Positions 35,357 through 44,615 of a stretch of 64,000 bases of DNA are shown here, piece after piece (position 1 is the first letter of the stretch; each line of letters opens with the position of its first letter). The notes under the pieces are model-generated. The model ran no database searches. It was not told the DNA's origin and saw only the letters and a list, made by a program, of their open reading frames with translations. This DNA comes from Holophagales bacterium (GTDB lineage Bacteria > Acidobacteriota > Thermoanaerobaculia > Multivoradales > Multivoraceae). The translations under genes and the position numbers were made by a program. The stretch covers positions 310,001 through 374,000 of the forward strand of contig VXVC01000004.1 in assembly GCA_009836625.1 (NCBI GenBank). The letters run 5' to 3'.

Positions 35357-36701
35357 CGAGCGGAACGGCGCGGGCATCCAGCATGCTCGTCAGCGTGCCC
35401 AGAGGGGTTTTGCCCGTACGGTTGCGGGGGATCGCATCCACCATGCGGATCGGTCGCGGCAAGAACGCGGGATCCAGGCGCCTCGCCATCTCTCTTCGGA
35501 TGTCCTGCGGCTCGACGTCCGGCGCCACGACGAAGGCCGCGAGCCGTTCCGACGGCTCGCCGCCGCGCTGGGGTAGGAAGATCACACCATCCTGCACTCC
35601 AGGGAGTCCCAGCAGGAGCGCATTCAGGTTGGCGAGGGACTCCCGCTTACCGGCGATCTTCACGATGTCGTTGGAACGCCCGAGGAACTCGAACCGCCCT
35701 CCCTCAAGGCGCTCGAATCGGTCCGCGAGCTCGACGGGTGCTTCGAGACGCGGCGCCCTCACGGTCAGACCGTTTTCGGAGAAAGCCAGTTGGAAGTAGT
35801 CGAAGAAGCTCCATCCGGGACCTTCGGTAGGCCGGCGGGAAGCTAGCGTTCCCACTTCGCTGCAGCCGTAGAGTTCCAGAATCCGCGTGCCGAGACGACG
35901 CTCTGCCTGGACTGCCAGGTTCGTGTCGAGAGGAGCGGTTGCGCAGATCGTGACGCTTACCGGGCGAGCGGGAGGGGGCGCCTTGAGCAGCGCCCGCAGG
36001 TGCGTCGGTGTCGTCACCAGGACAGTGGGAGTGTCTGAAGAGCCGAGCGTGTCGACCACGTCTTTGGGAAAGAACGCGCGTTCGGAGTGCACCGAGACGG
36101 GAGCGATGCTCGGCAAGAGCAGCGTCCACTCAAGCCCGTACAGGTGCCAAGACGGAACCGTCGACACCATCGTGACTTCGCCGGCAGAAGTCCCGGCGTC
36201 TTCCAGTGCTCGGGTCAGACGGCGCCAGTGGATGGTGCGGAAGTCGCTGAGCAGGCCCCAGGTCTTCGGGTGCGGGCTCGGGGTGCCGGTGCTGCCCGAG
36301 GTGAAGACGATCGCGGCAAGCTGGTCCGTGTCGATAGGGGGCAGATCCGCGGGCGGGTCCGCCAGGCGGGTGGAGGAGTCCGCGACGGCCGCCGTCTCAT
36401 CGTCGACGATTGCGCTGTCCGGATACGCTCGGCGCAGCGCGCCCAGGGCGTCCGAACTTCGGTGTGACGGCAGCAGGTTGACGCGGCCTTGGAGAAGCGC
36501 GGCGAAGAACACGACTCCGAAGAGGTACCGGTCAGAGCAGACGTTGATCAACCACGGGTGGTCTGGCAGGTTGTCGGCGCACTGCAACGCGTCCCGGGCG
36601 AAGCGCGAGACAGCGATCGGATGGTTGTTGGCGTACCCCCATGGTGCCTCTCCCGACCTGTCGATCAGAGGCTCCGTCGACGGCGCCTCACGTTCGCGCA
36701 T
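35349..36701 (-). CDS. AMP-dependent aryl/acyl ligase (ApeH-like)
   Basis: A 450-residue adenylating enzyme with the core motifs IVFTSGSTGTPSPHPKTW (phosphate loop), ELYGCSEVG, GRSNDIVKIAGKRES (hinge) and a complete C-domain ending IPRNRTGKTPLG, which carries the catalytic lysine. In the aryl polyene pathway this enzyme loads 3- or 4-hydroxybenzoate, here from the chorismatase, onto the acyl carrier protein. It lies directly after the second ACP gene with a 14-base overlap. Confidence 0.9.
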   Translation of the reverse strand: MREREAPSTEPLIDRSGEAPWGYANNHPIAVSRFARDALQCADNLPDHPWLINVCSDRYLFGVVFFAALLQGRVNLLPSHRSSDALGALRRAYPDSAIVDDETAAVADSSTRLADPPADLPPIDTDQLAAIVFTSGSTGTPSPHPKTWGLLSDFRTIHWRRLTRALEDAGTSAGEVTMVSTVPSWHLYGLEWTLLLPSIAPVSVHSERAFFPKDVVDTLGSSDTPTVLVTTPTHLRALLKAPPPARPVSVTICATAPLDTNLAVQAERRLGTRILELYGCSEVGTLASRRPTEGPGWSFFDYFQLAFSENGLTVRAPRLEAPVELADRFERLEGGRFEFLGRSNDIVKIAGKRESLANLNALLLGLPGVQDGVIFLPQRGGEPSERLAAFVVAPDVEPQDIRREMARRLDPAFLPRPIRMVDAIPRNRTGKTPLGTLTSMLDARAVPLDD

Positions 36702-36963
36702 TCACTTCTTTCATGACGAAGTCCGTCAGGTTGCCGAGGGTGGCGAACGCTTCTCGCGTCGTCTCTTCCTTGGCGCTGAAGTGAACCGCGAACTCCTCCG
36801 CGATCGCGACCGCGATCTCCAGCGCGTCGATGGAGTCGAGAGCGAGACCTTCGTCGCCGAACATCAGCTCTTCCGGGTCGATATCGGCGGGGTCGATGTC
36901 CTCCAGGTTCAGCGCGTCGACGATGAGGACGGCCATCCGGCTCTGCTCAGGCGTCTGGTTCAC
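36688..36963 (-). CDS. acyl carrier protein (second, ApeF-like)
   Basis: A 91-residue ACP. The phosphopantetheine serine is Ser44 in LALDSIDALEI. The protein is strongly acidic, with an N-terminal helix MAVLIVDALNLEDIDP. The cluster encodes two ACPs; in studied systems one carries the starter and the other the growing chain. It overlaps the ketosynthase gene by 17 bases and the ligase gene by 14. Confidence 0.93.
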   Translation of the reverse strand: MNQTPEQSRMAVLIVDALNLEDIDPADIDPEELMFGDEGLALDSIDALEIAVAIAEEFAVHFSAKEETTREAFATLGNLTDFVMKEVNART

Positions 36964-38206
36964 GAGGAGTGGTTCCTTCTCTGGGCGGCAGCCTGAACAC
37001 GAGGGACGTGTTCACGCCGCCGAAGGCGAAGTTGTTTGTCATCAAGTAGTCGGCCTTGATGCGCATCGGTTCGCCGACGACGTAGCCGAGCGCGGCGCAG
37101 CGCGGGTCGCGATTCTCCAGATTGATCGTTGGAGCGGCCCATTTCTCCCGGAGCATTTCGAGGCTCATCCATGCCTCTAGACTGCCACAGGCGCCCAGCG
37201 TGTGACCGATGTAGCTCTTCAGCGAACTGATCGGCACCGGACGGCCGAACACCTCCAGCGTGGCCTGGCTCTCCGCGATGTCTCCCAGTTCGGTCGCAGT
37301 GCCATGGGCGTTCACGTAGGCGATCTGATCCGCGCTCAGACCGGCGTCGGCGAGCGCTAGACGCATCGCTTCGGCCATGGTTCGTTGCGCGGGCTGAGTT
37401 GGATGGGCACCGTCGGAGTTCGCGCCGAAGCCGACTAGTTCGGCCAGGATCGTCGCGCCGCGGTCGAGCGCATGGCGCCGGCTCTCGAGCACGAACGTGC
37501 CGGCGCCTTCTCCGACCACCAGGCCGTCGCGGTCGGAGTCGAAGGGTCTCGGCGTGCGCGAGGGTGTCTGGTTGCGGCAGCTCGTTGCGTACAGGGTGTC
37601 GAATGTCGCCACCGCCGGGAGGTCGAGTTCGTCCGCGCCGCCGGCGACCATCGCGTCCTGGTAGCCGTGCCTGATCGATTCATACGCCATGCCCAGCGAC
37701 AGGCTCCCCGAGGTGCAGGCGGAGGAAGAGGGCAAGAGGCGTCCCGTGAGGCCGAAGAACATGCCGATCGCCGCCGTCGTGGTATGCGGCATCAGCTTGA
37801 CGTAAACGTTCGACGTGACGCCTTCGGTCGATTCGGTCGCGAGAAAGCGGCCGACTTCCCGCAGGCTGTCGGTCGAGCCGATCGAGGACCCATACGCCAC
37901 GCCGACTCGACCGGATCGCAGGACCGGATCGTCTCGGAGGCCCGCCTGCTCCAGCGCCAGTTCGGTCGCCCGGACGGCCATCGCCGATACGCGGCCCATG
38001 GACCGCCGCATCTTGCGCGGCCAGCGGAGGGGTGTCTCGAAGTCGGCTGGAGCGCCGAGCCAGGACCTCAACCCCTTGACGCCACTCCACTGGTCCATCC
38101 GTTGAACGCCGCCCTCTCCCGCCAGCAGGCGGGCGCGCACCGCCGCCCAGTCCGTGCCGATGGGCGAAATGCCGGCGACGCCGGTGACGACGACCCGCTT
38201 GCTCAT
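36947..38206 (-). CDS. beta-ketoacyl-ACP synthase (second KS of the polyene)
   Basis: A 419-residue FabF-type ketosynthase. The active residues are Cys164 in SSACTSGSLSLG, His301 in NAHGTATELGD, Lys330, and His335 in IGHTLGACG, so it is catalytically competent. The length is normal for FabF. It is next to the ketoreductase and dehydratase, like ApeR or ApeO in published clusters. It may perform the first condensation on the aryl starter, leaving extension to the KS-CLF pair at 27990. Confidence 0.92.
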   Translation of the reverse strand: MSKRVVVTGVAGISPIGTDWAAVRARLLAGEGGVQRMDQWSGVKGLRSWLGAPADFETPLRWPRKMRRSMGRVSAMAVRATELALEQAGLRDDPVLRSGRVGVAYGSSIGSTDSLREVGRFLATESTEGVTSNVYVKLMPHTTTAAIGMFFGLTGRLLPSSSACTSGSLSLGMAYESIRHGYQDAMVAGGADELDLPAVATFDTLYATSCRNQTPSRTPRPFDSDRDGLVVGEGAGTFVLESRRHALDRGATILAELVGFGANSDGAHPTQPAQRTMAEAMRLALADAGLSADQIAYVNAHGTATELGDIAESQATLEVFGRPVPISSLKSYIGHTLGACGSLEAWMSLEMLREKWAAPTINLENRDPRCAALGYVVGEPMRIKADYLMTNNFAFGGVNTSLVFRLPPREGTTPREPDA

Positions 38207-38266
38207 TCTGGAAGCGTTCCGGCGTCAGGGAGATGGAAGATGAGGCCGAACACGGAGCCGGCGTGG

Positions 38267-38989
38267 CTAGATCATACCCCCGTTGACCGACAGCACCTGT
38301 CGGGTCACATAGGCGGCAAGGTCGGAGAACAGATAACGGACCAGGCTGGCGACTTCCTCGGGCGTTCCCCGCCTTCGAAGCGGCACGAGCCGCTCGATGA
38401 TCTCGTCCGAAGTGCCCTTGCTCATGTCCGTCCCGACAATACCCGGAGCGACGCAGTTCACGGTGATCCTCCTCTTTCCGAGTTCGACGGCCAGCGCTTT
38501 CACGGCGCCGATCAGCCCCGCCTTGGCGGCGCTGTAGTTGACCTGTCCGCGATTGCCAGCGATGCCGGAAACCGACGACATGGCAACGATGCGACCGCCG
38601 TCGCGCAAGCGGATCATCGGCATCACACACGGCTGCACGACGTTGAAGAAGGAGTCCAGATTGGAGCGCAGGACATCGTCCCACTCCGCCTCCGTTAACG
38701 CGGGAAACGCGGCGTCTGCGTGGCTGCCGGCGTTGCAGACGACACCATAGAACGCGCCCCGTTCCGCCATGTCCCGGTCGAGGGCGGTCCGGATGGCGTC
38801 GCGGTCCGAGACGTCACCGCGGAGAGCGCTGGCCGCACCTCCACGGGTGCGGATCTCGTCCACGACATCCTCCACGTTGCCTCGCGCGTTACAGGCCACA
38901 TCGAAGCCCTCCTCGGCCAGAGCCAACGCGACCGCGCGGCCTATGCCACGCGACGCCCCAGTTACGAGCGCTCGCCGCGGTCCCGTCAT
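38267..38989 (-). CDS. 3-ketoacyl-ACP reductase (FabG-like)
   Basis: A 240-residue short-chain reductase. The NADP-binding motif is VTGASRGIGRAV (residues 9-20), with Asn87 in VVCNAGS and the catalytic Ser139, Tyr152 and Lys156 (YSAAK). The C-terminal LSVNGGMI is typical of FabG. It reduces each beta-keto group during polyene elongation. The start at 38989 overlaps the dehydratase stop by one base (TGATG). Confidence 0.95.
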   Translation of the reverse strand: MTGPRRALVTGASRGIGRAVALALAEEGFDVACNARGNVEDVVDEIRTRGGAASALRGDVSDRDAIRTALDRDMAERGAFYGVVCNAGSHADAAFPALTEAEWDDVLRSNLDSFFNVVQPCVMPMIRLRDGGRIVAMSSVSGIAGNRGQVNYSAAKAGLIGAVKALAVELGKRRITVNCVAPGIVGTDMSKGTSDEIIERLVPLRRRGTPEEVASLVRYLFSDLAAYVTRQVLSVNGGMI

Positions 38990-39450
38990 CAGGACGTCCG
39001 TTCGCTGCCGGATCGCAGATAGACGGTCACGGCGCAGTCTGCCAGTTTGCCCCGGAGCTGATCTTCGATGACCCCTCGAAACTTGGAGATGTCCGTCATC
39101 TCGAGGACCGGTGTCACGTCGATAGTGAGGCGGGAGCCTAGACGGAACCAAGTCACGGCGCACTTGTACTCCCGCGTGCCGAGAAGAAAACCGACACGGA
39201 CGGGTTCTCCCTGTCGCCGGGCGTGAAGTCCGGCGTGGGCCGCGACGGTCTGGGCGATGTATTCGATGCCGAGATAGGCGGGAACCCCGTGCGGCGCCTC
39301 GTAGAACATCGAGTCTTCGGCGATCCGGACCACGCTTCGGGTCAAAGAGGGTCCTTGCGCTGCGACGCTGTCGATCAGGATCATCGGCGCGGCATGCGGG
39401 ATCAGCGCCTCGATGTCCAATGTCGGGACGATAGTGGTTGGATCCGGCAC
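38989..39450 (-). CDS. hotdog 3-hydroxyacyl-ACP dehydratase (ApeP-like)
   Basis: A 153-residue hotdog protein with IPHAAPMILIDSV near the N-terminus (His19) and VPAYLGIEYIAQTVAAHAG on the central helix. Both segments are typical of the ApeP-type dehydratases paired with ketoreductase in aryl polyene clusters. The start codon is GTG. It should remove water from the 3-hydroxyacyl intermediate, probably as a heterodimer with the hotdog domain encoded just upstream. Confidence 0.88.
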   Translation of the reverse strand: MPDPTTIVPTLDIEALIPHAAPMILIDSVAAQGPSLTRSVVRIAEDSMFYEAPHGVPAYLGIEYIAQTVAAHAGLHARRQGEPVRVGFLLGTREYKCAVTWFRLGSRLTIDVTPVLEMTDISKFRGVIEDQLRGKLADCAVTVYLRSGSERTS

Positions 39451-39465
39451 TGGATTGCGGAAACG

Positions 39466-40050
39466 CTACGGGCCGATTAGCACGCCGCTGCTGTGCGTGC
39501 CTGCGCCCGTAGTGAAGCTGAACGCGACCCGAGACCGGATCCGCATCTCGTGGACTAGTTCAAGTCGAAGCCTGAGGCCTGGTACGACCAGTCGCGCGAA
39601 CTTCAGGTTGCGGACTTCTGTTGTGGCGGCGTAGCCGGCAAAGACTCGCCGCGAGAGCGTGTCTGCCCACAGCAACTGAGCAAGGCCGGGAACGATCGGC
39701 TCGTCCGGAAAGTGGCCCTCCAAGACCGCGAGGTCGTCCGGTACCTCGGTCTCGCCGAGCCATGTCGCGGCCGTGCGGTCGAGTTCCTCCCAGCGCGGGT
39801 GCAGGGGGCAGTCGCGACTGGCCTTGCCGGCGGCGGGAAGGCGCCGCACGAAGCGCCATCGCCCTTGGGCCTGCTCGGCAGTCGTCGAGGAAACAAGAAG
39901 GTCGCTCAGTTCGCGAATCAGCTCCTCCTTGCCCTTGTGCGCCAGAGTCTCCCAGCCATCTTCGGTCAGCACGACGAGGAGTTCCCCTTCATGGAACCGA
40001 GCGTTCTCGACGGACTCCAGACGCTCAACTTCGCTGACCAGGGCGTTCAA
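39466..40050 (-). CDS. hybrid protein: ligase C-domain remnant + FabZ/ApeI-like dehydratase
   Basis: A 194-residue two-part protein. Residues 1-85 resemble the C-terminal subdomain of acyl/aryl ligases (VENARFHEGELLVVLTEDGW, then WRFVRRLPAAGKASRD with a remnant GK at 75-76). They lack an adenylation core. Residues 100-194 are a FabZ/ApeI-like hotdog with LEGHFPDEPIVPGLAQLLW (His113). The adenylation enzyme at 35349 already has its own C-domain, so this copy may be a docking module. It lies in the same operon, just after the first ACP gene. Confidence 0.8.
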   Translation of the reverse strand: MNALVSEVERLESVENARFHEGELLVVLTEDGWETLAHKGKEELIRELSDLLVSSTTAEQAQGRWRFVRRLPAAGKASRDCPLHPRWEELDRTAATWLGETEVPDDLAVLEGHFPDEPIVPGLAQLLWADTLSRRVFAGYAATTEVRNLKFARLVVPGLRLRLELVHEMRIRSRVAFSFTTGAGTHSSGVLIGP

Positions 40051-40051
40051 T

Positions 40052-40300
40052 CTACTTGACCTGCAACAGCTCGGCTACGAGGTCGACCACGTCCTCCACC
40101 GTACGAATCTCCTTGACTCGTTCCGGAGCGATGTCGGCCTGAGTGAACTCCTTGAGTCGGACGATCAGATCCACCGCGTCGATGCTGTCGAGGGCCAAGT
40201 CCTCGTAGAGGCGGGAGTTGAGGGTGACCTGGTCTGGTTCGAGCTCGTACATCTCGACCAGAAAACCAGTCAGCTTGGCCTTGATCTCGTCGCGCGTCAT
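40052..40300 (-). CDS. acyl carrier protein (first, ApeE-like)
   Basis: An 82-residue ACP with the phosphopantetheine serine Ser39 in LALDSIDAVDL. Its length and helices are typical (MTRDEIKAKLTGFLVEMYEL). It is separated by one base from the hybrid dehydratase gene downstream, and by 34 bases from the PlsC-type acyltransferase upstream. Confidence 0.94.
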   Translation of the reverse strand: MTRDEIKAKLTGFLVEMYELEPDQVTLNSRLYEDLALDSIDAVDLIVRLKEFTQADIAPERVKEIRTVEDVVDLVAELLQVK

Positions 40301-40334
40301 CTTCCCCCGGAGCTCCTTCGAGCAACGCAGAACC

Positions 40335-41126
40335 CTACCAGCCGGCCATGGGCGGATCCAGGCGATCCGCGGGCGGCAGGCCCAACGCCCGCTCCAGAAT
40401 CCTGCTGCCCGACCGGGACTTCTCGCGCTCGCTGCCGTGGCTTCCGAACGTGGACGGATGGACCTCTTCGCCGACGGTCATCCTGACGTGAACGGCCTCC
40501 GGCGGAAGGCGCGCGAGAGAGTCCATCTTGCCGAGCGCGGGCGGGCGAACCCTCAGGCGGACCGGCACCGCCGGCCGACCAGACCGCAAGAGAATCAAGG
40601 CCGCACCGCGCCGTACGGCGGCAGGCCGGTCCTTCCTCGTTCGCGTCCCTTCAGGAAAGAGCACGACCGTCTCGCCTGCCCGTAGGAGGCGGGCCGTCCG
40701 GTCGACTACGTCCTGCGGGTCGACGCTCGGCACGTAGCCGGCGAGACGCACGACCGTGCCGAGGAAGGGGCTGCGCCACACGGCGTGTTTGACGACGCAG
40801 CGCGCGTCGGGAAGACGGGAGACCAGGACCACGACATCGAGCAGCGAAGGATGGTTGGCGACAACCAGCCGACCGTGAAGATGAAGCAGGCGCTCTTCTT
40901 CGCAGAACTCGAACCTCATGAGCCGGAGAACGGACAAGACCACCAGGAAGAGGCGGAAGGACCGTTGGATGGCTCTGCGGCAACGACGCCCCGTCGCTTC
41001 TCGAGGACTCAGCATCCGAATGGCTGGGAAAACGATGGCTCCCAGCACGAGTCCGCCAAGACCAAAGAGAGCGAACGACATGGCGGTCAGCGGAACTCTC
41101 CAGCAGCGCTGCAGAAACGTCCTCAC
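40335..41126 (-). CDS. 1-acyl-glycerol-3-phosphate acyltransferase (PlsC family)
   Basis: A 263-residue membrane acyltransferase with N-terminal hydrophobic helices (about residues 15-40). The catalytic motif NHPSLLD spans 91-97 (NHx4D), and the substrate motif FPEGTRT spans 157-163. It is the first gene of the large minus-strand polyene operon. PlsC-type enzymes are usual at this position in aryl polyene clusters and probably help to attach the pigment acid to a lipid. The extended basic C-terminus has no recognised domain. Confidence 0.9.
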   Translation of the reverse strand: MRTFLQRCWRVPLTAMSFALFGLGGLVLGAIVFPAIRMLSPREATGRRCRRAIQRSFRLFLVVLSVLRLMRFEFCEEERLLHLHGRLVVANHPSLLDVVVLVSRLPDARCVVKHAVWRSPFLGTVVRLAGYVPSVDPQDVVDRTARLLRAGETVVLFPEGTRTRKDRPAAVRRGAALILLRSGRPAVPVRLRVRPPALGKMDSLARLPPEAVHVRMTVGEEVHPSTFGSHGSEREKSRSGSRILERALGLPPADRLDPPMAGW

Positions 41127-41162
41127 CTCGACCTCCCGGCTACCTGCTTGAGGCTTCGCTGG

Positions 41163-41177
41163 CCGACGCGGCGTCGG
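41163..41177. repeat. small hairpin upstream of the polyene operon
   Basis: CCGACG and CGTCGG form a perfect 6-bp stem with a CGG loop, in the 105-base gap between the coiled-coil gene and the PlsC gene. No T-run follows. It may be a weak terminator or an operator for the polyene operon. Confidence 0.3.
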
Positions 41178-41231
41178 GGCTTGCTAGGAGCGGCACGCTC
41201 GATGGTCCGGGACCCGTCGCGGGGTTCCAGC

Positions 41232-41993
41232 TCACTGAAAGAGGGTGAAGCGAGCCATCATCGCGACCAGCAAGGCCATGGCCGCCATCAGCGAACGGAT
41301 GGACCACTTTGTCGCCGCGTACTCGGCCGCTCGGACTTTCTCCTGTTGCTCCATTCGGCCCAGCAGCAGTTCCTTGAGGCCGGCGATCTCCGCGCGGACC
41401 GCTTTGAACTCCTTGCGGACCGCCTCGAACTCCCTGCCGACCGCCTCGAACTCCCTGCCAACCGCTCCGAAGTCGTGGGCGAGCCTGGTGTCGATCTGTT
41501 CCTTTTGGCCGGCGATTTCGGCTCTGAGTGTTCCCGTCTCGTGACAGAGCTTGGCTTCTATCCGTTCCTCGAGGCCGCCGATCTCCGTTCGGAGTTTCTC
41601 GGTCTCGTGAGCGAGGCTGGTTTCCATCTTGTCGGCGACGCTGCCGATCTCGGTTCGTAGCGCTCCCGTCTCGTGAGCAAGCTTGGCTTCCAGACCGTTG
41701 AACTCGGCTTTGAGGAGGCGGGTCTGGTCGTTGATTCTCTGGTCCAGAAGCTCCCTGACGCCGTCAATCCTCTCCGACAGCACCGCGTCGACGTGTGCGC
41801 ACTCGCGTTCGATTTTCACCGAGAGTTCGCTCTTGACCTGTCTGAGGGCGGCCGCCTCGTCATGAGGCTGCGCTCCCGGGGTGGGTCCTTCCGCTTCCAG
41901 GGTCATCGATCGAGTGCCTTCACGATCTCGTCGCGCAGGGTGCTCCGTACGTTCACCGTCGCGCGCAGAGTCTACTCTTCTCTCCATAGGCAT
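41232..41993 (-). CDS. coiled-coil protein with 22-residue repeats and C-terminal membrane anchor
   Basis: A 253-residue protein, almost all heptad coiled coil from residue 45 to 225. It contains three near-perfect 22-residue repeats (105-126, 127-148, 149-170), each beginning LAHETGxLRTEIG or a close variant, then seven-residue repeats (EFEAVGR-like). A transmembrane segment near residues 230-251 (LMAAMALLVAMMARF) ends the chain. The layout resembles DUF1640-like or tail-anchored scaffold proteins, but no function is assigned. I keep the start at 41993 because GGAAGGA lies just upstream. Met30 at 41906 is an alternative. Confidence 0.75.
   Translation of the reverse strand: MPMERRVDSARDGERTEHPARRDREGTRSMTLEAEGPTPGAQPHDEAAALRQVKSELSVKIERECAHVDAVLSERIDGVRELLDQRINDQTRLLKAEFNGLEAKLAHETGALRTEIGSVADKMETSLAHETEKLRTEIGGLEERIEAKLCHETGTLRAEIAGQKEQIDTRLAHDFGAVGREFEAVGREFEAVRKEFKAVRAEIAGLKELLLGRMEQQEKVRAAEYAATKWSIRSLMAAMALLVAMMARFTLFQ
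41406..41468. repeat. three 21-bp tandem repeats within the coiled-coil gene
   Basis: GAACTCC recurs at 41406, 41427 and 41448 with nearly identical 21-base units. They encode the EFEAVGR-type heptads. Recent duplication or slippage is likely. Confidence 0.75.
41484..41681. repeat. three 66-bp repeats within the coiled-coil gene
   Basis: Three consecutive 66-base units encode the 22-residue LAHETG...LRTEIG repeats (residues 105-170). The DNA is similar but not identical between units. Confidence 0.7.
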
Positions 41994-42062
41994 CTTCCGT
42001 CCTTCCGGGGCTTGGCCAGCACTGACAAGGACGGAAAGCAGCCGGCGGAACCGGGAACGATC

Positions 42063-42748
42063 CTAGGGAGCCGGACCCGGTCTCAAGCCGGCCAGTGCCC
42101 GGGCGGCCGCTCTCCGCTCGGCTTCCTTCTTCGAGTGACCGGACGCCGCGGCCACGGCGTGGCCCCCGACCCAGCACTCGACGTGAAACACGGGATCGTG
42201 ATCCGGCCCGTCCCGGCCGACATGACGGTAGAACGGAGGTTCGAGCCCCTGACTCTGGAGGGATTCCTGCAGGTCCGACTTCGCGTCCAGCGCGTCCATC
42301 GTTTCGGCGGCCTCCGCCTCGATCCATGGTTCGACCAGATCGCGGGCGGCCGGGAGGCCGCCGTCGACGAAGACGGCCCCGATCACGGCTTCCAGGGCAT
42401 CCGCCAGGAGAGACGGCTTCTCGCGGCCCCCCGACTGGTCCTCGCCGTGGCCAAGGCGGAGCGCCGGGCCGAGATCGAGTTCCCGGGCGCGCCGGGCCAG
42501 AGCCTCGGAACTGACGACGTGGGACCTCGTCCGCGACAGGACGCCCTCGGGCGCCGACGGATCACTGCGGAAGAGCCGGTTCGCCACGACCAGTCCCAGC
42601 ACCGAGTCGCCCAGAAACTCCAGCCGCTCATTGTCCTGCTCCAGGCCCCGTTCGTTGGCGAAGGAGCTGTGGGTGAGGGCCTGCTCGAGCAACGCGCGGT
42701 TCTCGAACCGGTGGCCGAGACGGACTTCGAGAGCCTCGACCGGGTCGG

Positions 42749-42752
<4 letters not shown>
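42063..42752 (-). CDS. rnc: ribonuclease III (apparent CTG start)
   Basis: A protein of about 229 residues. The RNase III domain contains LLEQALTHSSFANE and the catalytic signature NERLEFLGDSVLG, with the second acidic site in LLADALEAVIGAVFVDGG. A C-terminal double-stranded-RNA-binding domain (SDLQESLQSQGLEPPFY to SKKEAERRAAARAL) follows. No ATG, GTG or TTG lies in frame between the asnS 3' region and the conserved domain. The only suitable codon is CTG at 42752, overlapping the asnS stop as CTGA, so I propose translational coupling from CTG. A TTG further in, at the start of LLEQALTHSSF, would cut into the domain. Confidence 0.93.
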
Positions 42753-44047
<1,295 letters not shown>

Positions 44048-44109
44048 CGATCGATCCCCACGGAGCGATCATACCGATGCGGCTTGAACGGCGGGCCGAG
44101 GCGAGTCGC

Positions 44110-44115
44110 TACACT
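44110..44115 (+). promoter_or_regulatory. candidate -10 box, possibly leaderless start
   Basis: TACACT ends 8 bases before the ATG at 44124 with no ribosome binding site between. TTGAAC lies about 20 bases further upstream, a little far for a -35. Confidence 0.45.
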
Positions 44116-44123
44116 AGCGCCCG

Positions 44124-44615
44124 ATGCTCCGCCGGCTCTCCGCGCTCGTGACGCCAGGCCGGACCACTGCCGCCGTCGCCGCGGCGTGTTGCCTGGCGAT
44201 CGGAATGGTCGTCGCCGCACCGCTGTCGGCCACTTCCAACGGGCGAGTGGCGCCGCTGCTCTACGAGTTCTTCGCACCGGTCTGCCACCAGATCGCCGAA
44301 CGCAGTTTCCACCTGCATGGTCACCCGCTCGCCGTCTGCCATCGTTGTTTCGGCTTCTACGTCGGCTTCACCCTGGGACTGGCGGTGCTGCCCTTCGTCC
44401 GCCGGTTCCGCGACTGGTTGCTCGACAGGCCCCGGCGGATCCTCTTTTTCCTGGCGCCGACCGCGATCGACTGGCTGTTGCCGATGAACACGCCGGCAAG
44501 CCGGTTTGGGACCGCTCTGCTCGCCTCCGCGCCGATCGCTCTCCTGGTCTGGGCGGCGATCGACCAGATCACCGAAAGACATGCCCCGAAACTGCTTGAG
44601 GAGACATCATCATGA
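44124..44615 (+). CDS. DUF2085 membrane protein
   Basis: A 163-residue protein with about four transmembrane helices and the DUF2085 signature FAPVCHQIAERSF followed by HPLAVCHRCFGFYVGFTLG. The Cys/His residues could bind metal or heme, but the function of the family is unknown. Its stop overlaps the next gene by 4 bases (ATGA). Confidence 0.85.
   Translation: MLRRLSALVTPGRTTAAVAAACCLAIGMVVAAPLSATSNGRVAPLLYEFFAPVCHQIAERSFHLHGHPLAVCHRCFGFYVGFTLGLAVLPFVRRFRDWLLDRPRRILFFLAPTAIDWLLPMNTPASRFGTALLASAPIALLVWAAIDQITERHAPKLLEETSS

Noticed and set aside
41404..41700. Possible CRISPR-like array from regularly spaced repeats
   Set aside because: The repeats are in frame and encode heptads and 22-residue coiled-coil units; there are no unique spacers and no cas genes.
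23702..42062. Integrative element ends around the polyene region
   Set aside because: No integrase, transposase, tRNA target or matching direct repeats were found at either border.
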